Below are positions 24,169 through 33,629 of a DNA stretch of 64,000 bases, piece by piece. The translations under genes and the position numbers were made by a program. The notes under the pieces were generated by a model. It made no database searches. It had not been told where the DNA came from and saw only the letters and a list, made by a program, of their open reading frames with translations. The number at the start of each line of letters is the position of its first letter. Within the stretch, counting starts at the first letter, position 1. Location of the stretch: the NCBI RefSeq assembly GCF_003097235.1, contig NZ_QEQQ01000026.1, positions 16,191 through 80,190 on the forward strand, read 5' to 3'. The DNA is from Pseudomonas sp. CC120222-01a. Its GTDB lineage: Bacteria > Pseudomonadota > Gammaproteobacteria > Pseudomonadales > Pseudomonadaceae.

Positions 24169-25293
24169 ATGCCTTTGTTGACCACCCCTTACGCCGAACT
24201 CGACCTGATCCGCCAGCCGGACCAGGCCAACGACCCGCTGCAGGCCTTCGATGCCGCCGACGAATACCTGCTCGAGCAGCTGCATGCCCAGGGCCTGGAC
24301 GCTGGCAGCCGCGTGCTGGTGCTCAACGACAGCTTCGGCGCCCTGGCGGCCAGCCTGGTCGATCATCTGCAGGTAACCAGCAGCGGTGACTCGCACCTGG
24401 CGCACATTGCGCTGGAAAAAAACCTGGCGCGCAATGGCAAGGCGTTCGACAGCGTGCCCTTCGTACCGGCCAGCGAGCACTGGCAAGGCCCGTTCGACCG
24501 CGTGCTGCTGCGCGTGCCGAAGACCCTGGCGCTGCTCGAAGAACAACTGATCCGCCTGCAAGGCCAGCTGGCACCCGGCGCCCAGGTAATTGCCGGTGCC
24601 ATGATCAAGCACCTGCCGCGCGCGGCCGGCGACCTGATGGAAAAGTACATCGGCCCGGTGCAGGCCTCGCTGGCACAGAAGAAGGCCCGCCTGCTGACCG
24701 CTACGGTCGCCGAGCGCCCTGCCGCCAGGTCGCCCTACCCGACCCGCTACCAGCTCGACACACCGCCACTGGAACTGCTCAACCATGCCAATGTGTTCTG
24801 CCGCGAGGGCCTGGATATCGGCACCCGCGCCTTCCTGCCCCACCTGCCCCGCGACCTGGGCAACGCCCGTGTTGCCGACCTGGGCTGCGGCAATGGCGTG
24901 CTGGCCATAGCCAGCGCGCTGGGCAACCCGGACGCACAGTTCACCCTGGTCGATGAGTCGTACATGGCAGTGCAGTCGGCGCGGGAGAACTGGCAGGCAG
25001 CGCTGGGTGAGCGGCCGGTCACGGTCATGCCGGGTGATGGCCTGGCCGGGGTGGAAAAACAGTCGCTGGATGTAGTGCTGTGCAACCCACCCTTCCACCA
25101 GCAGCAGGTGGTGGGTGACTTTCTCGCCTGGCGCATGTTCCAGCAGGCGCGCGAAGCGCTGGTAGTGGGCGGCGCGCTGTATATCGTCGGCAACCGTCAC
25201 CTGGGCTATCACAGCAAGCTGGCGAGGCTGTTCCGCGGGGTGGAGCAGGTAGCCGCAACGCCGAAATTCGTGATCCTCAAGGCCCGCAAGTAA
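24169..25293 (+). CDS. rlmG: 23S rRNA (guanine-N2)-methyltransferase RlmG
   Basis: 374 residues, family length. A degenerate N-terminal methyltransferase domain is followed by a C-terminal SAM-dependent one: VADLGCGNGVLAIA (about residue 235) and the catalytic NPPF in LCNPPFHQQQ (about 305). It methylates G1835 of 23S rRNA (E. coli numbering). The start MPLLTTPYAELDL fits the family; an ATG ten codons upstream is possible. Confidence 0.9.
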   Translation: MPLLTTPYAELDLIRQPDQANDPLQAFDAADEYLLEQLHAQGLDAGSRVLVLNDSFGALAASLVDHLQVTSSGDSHLAHIALEKNLARNGKAFDSVPFVPASEHWQGPFDRVLLRVPKTLALLEEQLIRLQGQLAPGAQVIAGAMIKHLPRAAGDLMEKYIGPVQASLAQKKARLLTATVAERPAARSPYPTRYQLDTPPLELLNHANVFCREGLDIGTRAFLPHLPRDLGNARVADLGCGNGVLAIASALGNPDAQFTLVDESYMAVQSARENWQAALGERPVTVMPGDGLAGVEKQSLDVVLCNPPFHQQQVVGDFLAWRMFQQAREALVVGGALYIVGNRHLGYHSKLARLFRGVEQVAATPKFVILKARK

Positions 25294-25296
25294 TGA

Positions 25297-25321
25297 AAAG
25301 GGGGCGCCAGGCGCCCCCTTT
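25297..25321. terminator. Bidirectional terminator after rlmG and DUF2474
   Basis: AAAGGGGGCG and CGCCCCCTTT pair with an inner CCAGG loop. The A-run on one side and T-run on the other let it stop both convergent transcripts. Confidence 0.85.
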
Positions 25322-25324
25322 CAC

Positions 25325-25480
25325 TCAATGGGTGGTCAGGCCAGCGGCCCCCATGAACAGCCGCATCACCCAGGCCGCCACACCCAGGGCCGCCACGCTC
25401 ATCGCCCAGATCAGCACCAGCCAACCCAGCCGCTGCCACAGCGGTTTCTTGTCTTCCAGGCCATGTTTACCGGTCATCAT
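25325..25480 (-). CDS. Small membrane protein, DUF2474 (CIO accessory subunit)
   Basis: 51 residues, starting MMTGKHGLEDKKPLWQRLGWLVLIWAMSVAALG, with one transmembrane helix (about residues 19-42). A GGAG lies six bases before the first ATG. DUF2474 proteins are encoded right after cioB in many pseudomonads and are analogous in size and position to CydX of bd oxidases. It starts ten bases after cioB ends and is the last gene of the operon. Confidence 0.88.
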   Translation of the reverse strand: MMTGKHGLEDKKPLWQRLGWLVLIWAMSVAALGVAAWVMRLFMGAAGLTTH

Positions 25481-25489
25481 GCAGCGCTC

Positions 25490-26497
25490 CTAGTGATAGC
25501 CATCTTCATGGGTCACCTTGCCGCGGAACACGTAGTAGCTCCAGAAGGTGTACATGAGGATGAACGGCAGGATGAACAGCGTGCCCACCAGCATGAAGCC
25601 CTGGCTCTGCGGCGGCGCAGCGGCATCCCAGATCGAGATCGACGGCGGGATGATGTTCGGCCACAAGCTGATGCCCAGCCCGCTGTAACCCAGGAAGATC
25701 AGCACCAGGGTGAGCAGGAACGGTGTGTAGTGGGCATTGCGCGCCACCGCCTTGAGCAGGCCGTAGAAGGTCACCAGCACCAGCAGCGGCACCGGCATGA
25801 ACCAGAACAGGTTGGGCATGCTGAACCAGCGGTCGGCAATCTGTGGATAAGCAATCGGGGTCCACAGGCTGACGATGCCGATCACCGCCAGTAGCACCAG
25901 CGCCAGCGGCCGGGCGAGGTCGTGCATCTTCAACTGCAGGTCGCCCTCGGTCTTCATGATCAGCCAGGTACAGCCCAGCAGGGTGTAGGCGACGATCAGG
26001 CCAAGGCCACAGAACAGGCTAAACGGTGTCAGCCAGTCGAGGGTGCCACCGGCGAAGTGCCGGTCGACCACCTTGAAGCCTTCGAGGAAGGCGCCCAGCG
26101 CCACGCCCTGGAAGAAGGTGGCGACCAGCGAGCCGCCGATGAACGCCTTGTCCCACACATGACGCTTGTCGGCCTTGGCCTTGAAGCGGAACTCGAAGGC
26201 CACGCCACGGAAGATCAGGCCGATCAGCATCAGTATCAGCGGCAGGTACAGCGCTTCGAGTACCACGGCATAGGCCATCGGGAACGCCCCGAACAGCCCG
26301 GCACCGCCCAGCACCAGCCAGGTTTCGTTGCCGTCCCAGACAGGGGCAACGGTATTCATCATCACATCGCGGTCACGCTCGCCCTTGACGAAGGGGAAGA
26401 GCATGCCGATCCCCAGGTCGAAACCATCCATCACCACGTACATCATGACGCCGAAGATGATGATCACGGCCCAGATCAGCGGAAGGTCGATACCCAT
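25490..26497 (-). CDS. cioB: Cyanide-insensitive quinol oxidase subunit II
   Basis: 335 residues with 8-9 membrane spans, CydB family: MGIDLPLIWAVIIIFGVMMYVVMDGFDLGIGMLFPF and NTVAPVWDGNETWLVLGGAGLFGAFP are diagnostic. It is the second subunit of the bd-type oxidase that reduces oxygen with ubiquinol. It begins three bases after cioA. Confidence 0.95.
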   Translation of the reverse strand: MGIDLPLIWAVIIIFGVMMYVVMDGFDLGIGMLFPFVKGERDRDVMMNTVAPVWDGNETWLVLGGAGLFGAFPMAYAVVLEALYLPLILMLIGLIFRGVAFEFRFKAKADKRHVWDKAFIGGSLVATFFQGVALGAFLEGFKVVDRHFAGGTLDWLTPFSLFCGLGLIVAYTLLGCTWLIMKTEGDLQLKMHDLARPLALVLLAVIGIVSLWTPIAYPQIADRWFSMPNLFWFMPVPLLVLVTFYGLLKAVARNAHYTPFLLTLVLIFLGYSGLGISLWPNIIPPSISIWDAAAPPQSQGFMLVGTLFILPFILMYTFWSYYVFRGKVTHEDGYH

Positions 26498-26500
26498 GGC

Positions 26501-27937
26501 TCAGTTCCCCTTGCTCAGGCTGACGGACTCGGCCTCGTGGCCATCATCGGCGGCGGACAGCGGCCGCGCCGGCGTGCGTGTGGTGCCGGGGCCACCGGGG
26601 TTGTGCTCGTCACCCTCACCGGTCTGCGGGCCTTTGCGCACCAGGCGCATCATGTAGCCAAGGCCGGTGCCGAACAGGGCGAAGTACACCACCACGAACG
26701 CCACCAGGGTGAAGCCAAGCTGTGCATAACTGTGGTTGGACACGCCATCGGCGGTGCGCATCAGGCCATACACCACCCACGGCTGGCGGCCGATTTCGGT
26801 GGTGAACCAGCCGGCGAGCAGCGCGATCAGGCCGGACGGGCCCATCCACAGCGCAACAAGCAGGAACGGCCGCGAGGTGTAGAGGGTGCCGCGCTTGCGC
26901 AGCCACAGGCTCCACAGGCCGACGAAGATCATCAGGAAGCCGAGACCGACCATGACCCGGAACGACCAGAACACAATGGTCGAATTAGGCCGGTCTTCAG
27001 GCGGGAATTCCTTCATCGCCGGCACCTGCTTGTCCAGGCTGTGGGTCAGGATCAGGCTGCCGAGCGCCGGGATCTCGACCTTGAAGCGAGTGGTTTCGGC
27101 CTTCATGTCGGGGATGCCGAACAGGATCAGCGGAGTCGGCTCACCGGGCACGTTCTCCCAGTGGCCTTCGATCGCAGCGATCTTCACCGGCTGGTGCTTG
27201 AGCGTGTTGAGCCCATGGAAGTCACCAATCACCGCCTGGATCGGGGCCACGATCAGGGCCATCCACATGGCCATCGACAACATCTTGCGCACGGCCGGGT
27301 TGTCACGCCCGCGCAGCAGGTGCCAGGCCGCCGAAGCGCCGACGAAGAATGCCGTGGACACGAACGCAGCGGTGGCCATGTGCATCAGGCGATAGGGGAA
27401 TGACGGGTTGAATACCACCGCCAGCCAGTCCACCGGCACCACCCGGCCATCGATGATCTCGTGGCCCTGCGGGGTTTGCATCCAGCTGTTGGAAGCAAGA
27501 ATCCAGAAGGTTGAGACCAGGGTGCCGAGCGCGACCATCACCGTGGAGAAGAAGTGCAGGCCACGGCCAACGCGGTTCCAGCCGAACAGCATGACGCCGA
27601 GGAAACCGGCCTCGAGGAAGAAGGCGGTGAGCACTTCATAAGTGAGCAACGGGCCGGTGACGGCGCCGGCGAAGTCGGAGAATCGGCTCCAGTTGGTGCC
27701 GAACTGGTAGGCCATGACCAGGCCAGAGACCACGCCCATGCCGAAGTTGACGGCGAAGATCTTCGACCAGAAGTGGTAGAGGTCACGGTAGACCTGGTTG
27801 TGGGTCCGTAGCCAGAGGCCTTCGAGGACTGCCAGGTAGCTCGCAAGGCCAATGGTGATGGCCGGGAACAGGATGTGGAACGACACGGTAAAGGCAAACT
27901 GCATTCGGGCGAGCTCTAAGGCCTCTATTCCGAACAT
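26501..27937 (-). CDS. cioA: Cyanide-insensitive quinol oxidase subunit I
   Basis: 478 residues, CydA family, with a GAGGAAG Shine-Dalgarno. The haem-ligand region ARMQFAFTVSFHILFPA (His21) and GRQPW (about residue 382) are present. The short quinol loop and total length fit the CIO subtype rather than E. coli cytochrome bd-I. It supports respiration when cyanide or low oxygen limits haem-copper oxidases. Upstream, 147 bases before the start codon, is a perfect ANR/FNR box. Confidence 0.95.
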   Translation of the reverse strand: MFGIEALELARMQFAFTVSFHILFPAITIGLASYLAVLEGLWLRTHNQVYRDLYHFWSKIFAVNFGMGVVSGLVMAYQFGTNWSRFSDFAGAVTGPLLTYEVLTAFFLEAGFLGVMLFGWNRVGRGLHFFSTVMVALGTLVSTFWILASNSWMQTPQGHEIIDGRVVPVDWLAVVFNPSFPYRLMHMATAAFVSTAFFVGASAAWHLLRGRDNPAVRKMLSMAMWMALIVAPIQAVIGDFHGLNTLKHQPVKIAAIEGHWENVPGEPTPLILFGIPDMKAETTRFKVEIPALGSLILTHSLDKQVPAMKEFPPEDRPNSTIVFWSFRVMVGLGFLMIFVGLWSLWLRKRGTLYTSRPFLLVALWMGPSGLIALLAGWFTTEIGRQPWVVYGLMRTADGVSNHSYAQLGFTLVAFVVVYFALFGTGLGYMMRLVRKGPQTGEGDEHNPGGPGTTRTPARPLSAADDGHEAESVSLSKGN

Positions 27938-28083
27938 GGTGCTTCCTCTTCAGATAATCCGGCGTCCGGGCTTGTGGCCCCGTCGCCCACTGCCCCCACG
28001 GTAGTCGAGTGCGGCACATTGGAATTGTTCTGTTCGATCGCAGGGATTCCGGCCCAAGGGCCAATTCGTTAGATCTGGAACGA

Positions 28084-28097
28084 TTGATCCAGATCAA
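28084..28097. promoter_or_regulatory. ANR/FNR box upstream of cioA
   Basis: TTGATCCAGATCAA is a perfect match to TTGAT-N4-ATCAA. The 345-base gap 27938-28282 between cioA and the MFS gene holds this box and, nearer the MFS gene, the inverted repeat GTAAC-N5-GTTAC (28214-28228); no gene was seen in it. ANR controls terminal oxidases by oxygen in pseudomonads, and cioAB is the likely target. Confidence 0.8.
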
Positions 28098-28282
28098 CGA
28101 TTGCTAGGAAGCATAGTCCCGAATGGCCCGCTGGGCCGTGTGGTTGATTGCCGCGTGACCCGTTGCCCCACCCTCTTTCACGCCACGTGAAAAAGTGCCG
28201 ATCACGGCAAACAGTAACCGTTTGTTACAAACAGATGATACGCTGCGGGCCCCTCTACTGCGCCGAGGCCAACAGGTTTCCG

Positions 28283-29503
28283 ATGTCCGATTCCGCACCG
28301 CAGTTGTTGCGTCATCACCGCCCTTTCATCGCCTTCTGGCTGGCCCGGGTGTTCACCGCCAGCGGCTTCCAGATGCTCACCGTGGCCATTGGCTGGCACC
28401 TCTACCAGCTGACCGGCAACGTGCTCGACCTGGGCCTGGTCGGCCTGGTCGAGTTCGCCCCGCGGGTGCTGTTCATGCTGCACACCGGGCACGTTGCCGA
28501 CCGCTATGACCGGCGCAAGGTCGCGGCGCTGTGCCAGAGCCTGCAGGGGCTGATCGCCCTGGCGCTGGCGGTGGGCAGTGCCACCGACAACGTCAGCCGC
28601 GAGCTGATCTTCGCCCTGGCCTTCCTGCTCGGTGCCACCCGCTCGTTCGAGATGCCGGCGACCCAGGCGTTGCTGCCCAACGTGGTGCCGCCGGGGCTGT
28701 TCCCGCGGGCGGTGGCGGCCTCGGCCTCGGCGACCCAGGCGGCCACCATCGTCGCCCCGGCCGTGGGCGGCTTCCTGTACGCCTTTGGCAGCATCTGGGT
28801 GTACGGCCCGACCGTCGCCCTGTACGCCATCGCCTGCCTGTTGATGCTCAGCCTCGACTCGCGCCAGCAGGTGCCGCAGAAAGGCCGCGCCAGCATCGAG
28901 TCGCTGATGGCCGGGATCCGCTTCATCCGCAGCCGGCCGGACATCCTCGGGGCAATCTCGCTGGACCTGTTCGCCGTGTTGCTCGGTGGCGCCACCGCCC
29001 TGCTGCCGGTGTTCGCCAAGGACATCCTGCTCACCGGCCCGTGGGGCCTGGGCCTGCTGCGTTCGGCGCCGGCGGTCGGGGCACTGCTGATGTCGCTGTG
29101 GCTGGCGCGCTTCCCGGTCGAGCGCAAGGTCGGCCGCACCATGTTCACCGCCGTTGGCCTGTTTGGCGTGGCCACTATCGCCTTCGGCCTTTCGACCTCG
29201 TTCTGGTTTTCGCTGGCAGTGCTGGTGGTGCTGGGCGCGGCGGACATGATCAGCATGGTGATCCGCGGTGCCTTCGTGCAGTTGGAGACGCCGGATGAGA
29301 TGCGCGGGCGGGTGAGCGCAGTGAACGGGTTGTTCATCGGTGCCTCGAACCAGTTGGGTGAGTTCGAGTCCGGGGTGACGGCGCACTGGTTTGGCACGGT
29401 GCCGGCAGTGGTGCTGGGCGGCGTGGGCACGCTGGTGGTGACCGGGGTGTGGATAAAACTGTTCCCCACCTTGGCCAAGCGGGACCGTTTGCACGACGCT
29501 TGA
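28283..29503 (+). CDS. MFS transporter, EntS-like
   Basis: 406 residues with 12 predicted spans. The MFS loop motif GHVADRYDRRKV follows TM2. The family (MFS_3, enterobactin-exporter-like) exports siderophores or drugs, but neither siderophore nor regulator genes are adjacent, so the substrate is unknown. The ATG at 28283 begins the first conserved segment (RHHRPFIAFWLARVFTASGFQM); the 45-residue upstream frame looks non-coding. Confidence 0.82.
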   Translation: MSDSAPQLLRHHRPFIAFWLARVFTASGFQMLTVAIGWHLYQLTGNVLDLGLVGLVEFAPRVLFMLHTGHVADRYDRRKVAALCQSLQGLIALALAVGSATDNVSRELIFALAFLLGATRSFEMPATQALLPNVVPPGLFPRAVAASASATQAATIVAPAVGGFLYAFGSIWVYGPTVALYAIACLLMLSLDSRQQVPQKGRASIESLMAGIRFIRSRPDILGAISLDLFAVLLGGATALLPVFAKDILLTGPWGLGLLRSAPAVGALLMSLWLARFPVERKVGRTMFTAVGLFGVATIAFGLSTSFWFSLAVLVVLGAADMISMVIRGAFVQLETPDEMRGRVSAVNGLFIGASNQLGEFESGVTAHWFGTVPAVVLGGVGTLVVTGVWIKLFPTLAKRDRLHDA

Positions 29504-29510
29504 TCGTTCG

Positions 29511-29609
29511 CCTGTGCCGGCCTCTTCGCGGGCACGCCCGCTCCCACAGGTTCACAGATTTGCGCTGTACCTGTGGGAGCGGGCTTGCCCGCGAAGAGGC
29601 CGGTACAGG
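29511..29609. repeat. REP pair (BIME), GCGGGC family
   Basis: Inverted units at 29511-29550 and 29570-29609 with a 19-base centre. The left unit has one change in the core (GGCACGCCC instead of GGCAAGCCC). It starts eight bases after the MFS stop codon. Confidence 0.9.
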
Positions 29610-29772
29610 CTATAGAGCCCCCATTCCCCAACGGCGATAGGCCCCCGCCGAGCATGCTGGTATGATGCGCGGCTTTTTTCCGCCCCACACAAAACCACGG
29701 CATCCGCTACGGTCTGTGCTTTGCTGATGGGGTCGATACATTCACGGCGCGAGAGCGCCCTGGGGAGCGGGC

Positions 29773-31068
29773 ATGCTGGAAAGGCTGTTTCAACTAAAAG
29801 CACACAACACCAATGTGCGTACCGAGATTCTTGCGGGCGTCACCACCTTCCTGGCCATGGCCTACATCCTGTTCGTCAACCCGAGCATCCTCGGCGAGAC
29901 CGGCATGGACAAAGGCGCGATCTTCGTCGCCACCTGCCTGGCCGCTGCCATCGGCTCGACCACCATGGGCCTGATCGCCAACTACCCGATCGCCCTGGCG
30001 CCGGGCATGGGCCTGAACGCGTTCTTCACCTACACGGTGGTCCTGCACATGGGCCACACCTGGCAGGTGGCACTGGGCGCGGTGTTCCTCTCGGCGGTGA
30101 TGTTCTTCCTGTTGTCGATCTTCCGCATCCGCGAATGGATCGTGAACAGCATCCCACTGCCACTGCGCTCGGCGATTGCTGCGGGTATCGGCCTGTTCCT
30201 GGCGTTCATCGCCCTGCATAACGCCGGCATCGTCGTCGATAACCCGGCAACCCTGGTGGGTCTTGGCGACCTCAAGCAGCCGGCGCCGATCCTGGCCACC
30301 CTGGGCTTCTTCCTGATCGTCGGCCTCGAGTCGCTGAAGGTCCGTGGTGCGGTGCTGATCGGCATTCTGGCCGTGACCATCGCCTCGATCCTGATGGGCG
30401 TGACGCCGTTCGGCGGCGTGGTCTCGATGCCGCCATCGCTGGCGCCGACCTTCCTCCAGCTGGACATCAAGGGCGCCCTCGACGTGGGCCTGGTCAGCGT
30501 GATCTTCGCCTTCCTGTTCGTCGACCTGTTCGACAACTCCGGCACCCTGATCGGCGTGGCCAAGCGCGCCGGCCTGATGGGCAAGGACGGCCACATGCCG
30601 AAGATGGGCCGTGCCCTGATCGCCGACAGCACCGCCGCCATGGCCGGTTCCCTGCTGGGCACCTCGACCACCACCAGCTACATCGAATCCGCTGCTGGCG
30701 TGAGCGCCGGGGGCCGCACCGGCCTGACCGCCATCGTGGTCGCCATCCTGTTCCTGCTGGCGCTGTTCTTCGCCCCGCTGGCCGGTAGCGTGCCGGCCTT
30801 CGCCACCGCCCCGGCGCTGCTGTTCGTCGCCGTGCTGATGGCCTCGGGCCTGGCGGAAATCAACTGGGACGACGTCACCGAGGCCGCACCGGTGGTGGTG
30901 ACCGCCCTGGCGATGCCGCTGACCTACTCGATCGCCAACGGCATCGCCTTCGGCTTCATCTCCTGGACCGCCGTCAAGCTGATCTCTGGCCGCCACCGCG
31001 ACCTGAACCCGGCCCTGGTGATCCTTTCCATCCTGTTCGTCATCAAGCTGGGCTGGTTCAACGCATGA
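29773..31068 (+). CDS. NCS2 permease, AzgA subfamily (adenine/guanine/hypoxanthine)
   Basis: 431 residues, about 12-13 spans. The opening VRTEILAGVTTFLAMAYILFVNPSILGETGMD and the NSGTLIGVAKRAGL and LLGTSTTTSYIESAAGVSAGGRTGLT motifs are typical of AzgA-like purine permeases (GhxP/PbuG). It has a GGGGAG Shine-Dalgarno. The trmA start overlaps its stop codon (ATGA). Confidence 0.92.
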   Translation: MLERLFQLKAHNTNVRTEILAGVTTFLAMAYILFVNPSILGETGMDKGAIFVATCLAAAIGSTTMGLIANYPIALAPGMGLNAFFTYTVVLHMGHTWQVALGAVFLSAVMFFLLSIFRIREWIVNSIPLPLRSAIAAGIGLFLAFIALHNAGIVVDNPATLVGLGDLKQPAPILATLGFFLIVGLESLKVRGAVLIGILAVTIASILMGVTPFGGVVSMPPSLAPTFLQLDIKGALDVGLVSVIFAFLFVDLFDNSGTLIGVAKRAGLMGKDGHMPKMGRALIADSTAAMAGSLLGTSTTTSYIESAAGVSAGGRTGLTAIVVAILFLLALFFAPLAGSVPAFATAPALLFVAVLMASGLAEINWDDVTEAAPVVVTALAMPLTYSIANGIAFGFISWTAVKLISGRHRDLNPALVILSILFVIKLGWFNA

Positions 31069-32150
31069 GTGCTGTCTTCGATCCCTCCGCCTACGACACC
31101 CAGCTGGAGGACAAAGTCGCCCGCCTGCGCGAGCTGCTGGCGCCCTTCGGCGCACCGGAACCGGCCGTCTTCGACTCACCGCGCGAGCATTACCGCCTGC
31201 GCGCCGAGTTCCGCCTGTGGCGCGAGGATGGCCAGCGCCACTACGCGATGTTCGCCCCGGGCGACAAGCACAAGGCGATCCTGATCGACGACTTCCCCAT
31301 CGCCAGCCAGCGCATCAATGAGCTGATGCCGCGCCTGAAGGCCGCCTGGCAGAACAGCGAGGAACTGGGCAATCGCCTGTTCCAGGTGGAGTTCCTCACC
31401 ACCCTCGCCGGCGATGCCATGGTCACCCTGTGCTACCACCGCCCGCTGGACGAGGCCTGGGAAGTGGCTGCACGCCAGCTCGCCGCCGACCTGGGCGTGA
31501 GCGTCATCGGCCGTTCGAAGGGCAAGCGCCTGGTGATTGGCCGCGACTATGCGGTGGAAAAGCTCGATGTCGCCGGTCGTGTCTTCAGCTACCGCCAGCC
31601 AGAAGGCGCGTTCACCCAGCCCAACGGCGCAGTGAACCAGAAGATGCTGAGCTGGGCGTTCGAGGCCATCGGCGAGCGTGAGGACGACTTGCTGGAGCTG
31701 TATTGCGGCAACGGCAACTTCACCCTGCCGCTGGCCACCCGCGTGCGCCAGGTGCTGGCCACCGAAATCAGCAAGACTTCGGTCAATGCCGCACTGAGCA
31801 ACCTCGACGAGAACGCTGTGGATAACGTGCGGCTGGTGCGCCTGTCGGCGGAAGAGCTGACCCAGGCGCTGAACGACGTGCGGCCGTTTCGCCGGCTGGA
31901 AGGGATCGACCTGAAGAGCTATGAGTTCGGTACCGTGTTCGTCGACCCACCGCGTGCGGGGATGGACCCGGATACCTGCGAGCTGACCCGGCGCTTCGAG
32001 CGGATCCTGTACATCTCGTGCAACCCGGAGACGCTGGCGGCGAACATTGCCCAGTTGCAGGACACGCACCGCATCGAGCGTTGTGCGTTGTTCGACCAGT
32101 TCCCCTATACCCACCACATGGAAAGCGGCGTCCTGCTGGTTCGGCGCTGA
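31065..32150 (+). CDS. trmA: tRNA (uracil-5-)-methyltransferase
   Basis: 361 residues. SAM-binding LLELYCGNGNFTLPLA, the DPPRAG motif and the catalytic Cys in YISCNPETLAANIAQL are present; the short form lacks a TRAM domain, as TrmA does. It makes m5U54 (ribothymidine) in the T-loop of tRNAs. Four-base overlap with the purine permease implies translational coupling. Confidence 0.95.
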   Translation: MSAVFDPSAYDTQLEDKVARLRELLAPFGAPEPAVFDSPREHYRLRAEFRLWREDGQRHYAMFAPGDKHKAILIDDFPIASQRINELMPRLKAAWQNSEELGNRLFQVEFLTTLAGDAMVTLCYHRPLDEAWEVAARQLAADLGVSVIGRSKGKRLVIGRDYAVEKLDVAGRVFSYRQPEGAFTQPNGAVNQKMLSWAFEAIGEREDDLLELYCGNGNFTLPLATRVRQVLATEISKTSVNAALSNLDENAVDNVRLVRLSAEELTQALNDVRPFRRLEGIDLKSYEFGTVFVDPPRAGMDPDTCELTRRFERILYISCNPETLAANIAQLQDTHRIERCALFDQFPYTHHMESGVLLVRR

Positions 32151-32163
32151 CTGTCAGATCGCC

Positions 32164-32182
32164 GGGGCCTCTTTGAGGCCCC
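32164..32182. terminator. Terminator between trmA and pcaG
   Basis: GGGGCCTC-TTT-GAGGCCCC between the convergent stop codons. A T-tract is lacking. Confidence 0.65.
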
Positions 32183-32191
32183 AGCATTCAC

Positions 32192-32797
32192 TCAGAAGTC
32201 GAAGAAGACCGTCTCCCCTTCCCCCTGAATACGGATATCGAAACGATACGCCGTCTTCCCATCTACCTCGCAACGCTTGGCAATCAAGGTCTCGCGGCGC
32301 TGCGGCTGCTCGATCAGGTTGAGCACCGGGCACTTGGCATTGGCCTCGGCCTCATCATCGAAATACAGACGGGTATGCAGGTGGATGTTGATCCCCCGGG
32401 CAAACAGGCTGATGTTGATGTGCGGCGCCATTGGCACACCCGCAGCATTGTTCACCACACCCGGCTTGACCGTGTGCACGGTCCACTCACCGGCATCGAA
32501 GGTGGTGGCGGTGCGGCCGAAGCTGTTGAAGGCGTTTTCCAGGTTGTAGGCATCCTGGTAATCGCCGTTAGCGTCGGCCTGCCACAGTTCCAGGAACGAA
32601 TCACGCACCAGGTGGCCGTTGCCGTCATACACCTGGCCGATCAGCAGGATGTGCTCGCCCGCAGCGTCGGGCTTGGCCAGGCGGTTCCAGATTTCCTGGT
32701 CGCGGGTCGGGTTGCCGGCCGCTTCCAGGGCCAGGCCGATGTGCACGTAGGGGCCGGCGGTCTGCGAGGGGGTTTCCGGCAGCAGTTCGATTGGCAT
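32192..32797 (-). CDS. pcaG: Protocatechuate 3,4-dioxygenase alpha subunit
   Basis: 201 residues, intradiol dioxygenase fold (TPSQTAGPYVHIGLALEAAGNP, GNGHLVRDSFLELWQADANGDYQ, PHINISLFARGINIHLHTRLYFDDE). The alpha subunit lacks the iron ligands but completes the active site. With PcaH it opens the protocatechuate ring to beta-carboxymuconate, the entry to the beta-ketoadipate pathway. It starts ten bases after pcaH ends. Confidence 0.96.
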   Translation of the reverse strand: MPIELLPETPSQTAGPYVHIGLALEAAGNPTRDQEIWNRLAKPDAAGEHILLIGQVYDGNGHLVRDSFLELWQADANGDYQDAYNLENAFNSFGRTATTFDAGEWTVHTVKPGVVNNAAGVPMAPHINISLFARGINIHLHTRLYFDDEAEANAKCPVLNLIEQPQRRETLIAKRCEVDGKTAYRFDIRIQGEGETVFFDF

Positions 32798-32807
32798 GGC
32801 GGGGTCC

Positions 32808-33527
32808 TCAGCAGTTTTCGAAGTGGGTCTTGCGCTGGCCGCGCAGCACGATGTCGAAGCGGTACGCCAGGCAGTCCATCGGGTTGGCGTTGCTCATGTC
32901 GAGCTTGGCGATCAACTGCTGTACGGCTTCGGGGTTGGCGATCGACTTGACGATCGGGCACATCGGGATCAGCGGGTCACCTTCGAAATACAACTGGGTG
33001 ATCAGCTTGGTGGCGATCGACGGGCCGCTGATGGCGAAGTGGATATGCGCCGGGCGCCAGTCGTTCGGGCCGTTGCGCCATGGGTACGGGCCCGGCTTGA
33101 TGGTGCGGAAGCTGTAGTAGCCGTCGCGGTCGGTCAGGCAACGGCCAACGCCACCGAAGTTCGGGTCCAGCGGCGCCAGGTAGCGGTCGTTCTTGTGGCG
33201 GTAGCGGCCGCCGGCGTTGGCTTGCCACATCTCCACCAGGGTGTTCGGCACAGGCTTGCCGTACTGGTCGACGACGCGGCCGGCAACGATGATGCGCTCG
33301 CCGATCGGCAGGCCACCGTTGTTGAAGTTCAGCAGCAGGTCATGGTCGTGGGCACCGAAGCCCAGGTGGGAAAAGTCCGGGCCAGTGGTTTCACTGATCG
33401 ACTGCGGGATGCTGACCAGTGCCTGGCGCGGCGAGCGGGCAATGGAAGTCTTGTAGTCGGGCGTCAGGGCCTTGGGGTGCCAGTTGCGATCACGGATCAC
33501 GAAGCGGCTGTTGTCCTGGGCGGGCAT
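32808..33527 (-). CDS. pcaH: Protocatechuate 3,4-dioxygenase beta subunit
   Basis: 239 residues, exact family length. The Fe(III) ligands are visible: Tyr109 (GRYRHKND), Tyr148 (PGPYPWRN), His161 and His163 (RPAHIHFAI). An AGAGGAA Shine-Dalgarno marks the start; a 31-residue upstream extension is not conserved. First gene of the pcaHG operon, with a PcaQ-like operator 103 bases upstream. Confidence 0.96.
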   Translation of the reverse strand: MPAQDNSRFVIRDRNWHPKALTPDYKTSIARSPRQALVSIPQSISETTGPDFSHLGFGAHDHDLLLNFNNGGLPIGERIIVAGRVVDQYGKPVPNTLVEMWQANAGGRYRHKNDRYLAPLDPNFGGVGRCLTDRDGYYSFRTIKPGPYPWRNGPNDWRPAHIHFAISGPSIATKLITQLYFEGDPLIPMCPIVKSIANPEAVQQLIAKLDMSNANPMDCLAYRFDIVLRGQRKTHFENC

Positions 33528-33629
33528 GCCGGATTCCTCTCTTGGAATTATGAGAACGCCTGTCACGGCAGGCGGACTTGCAGTTTCAGATAGGTCGCGC
33601 GGGAAGAATATTGAAATCAACCGTCCATT

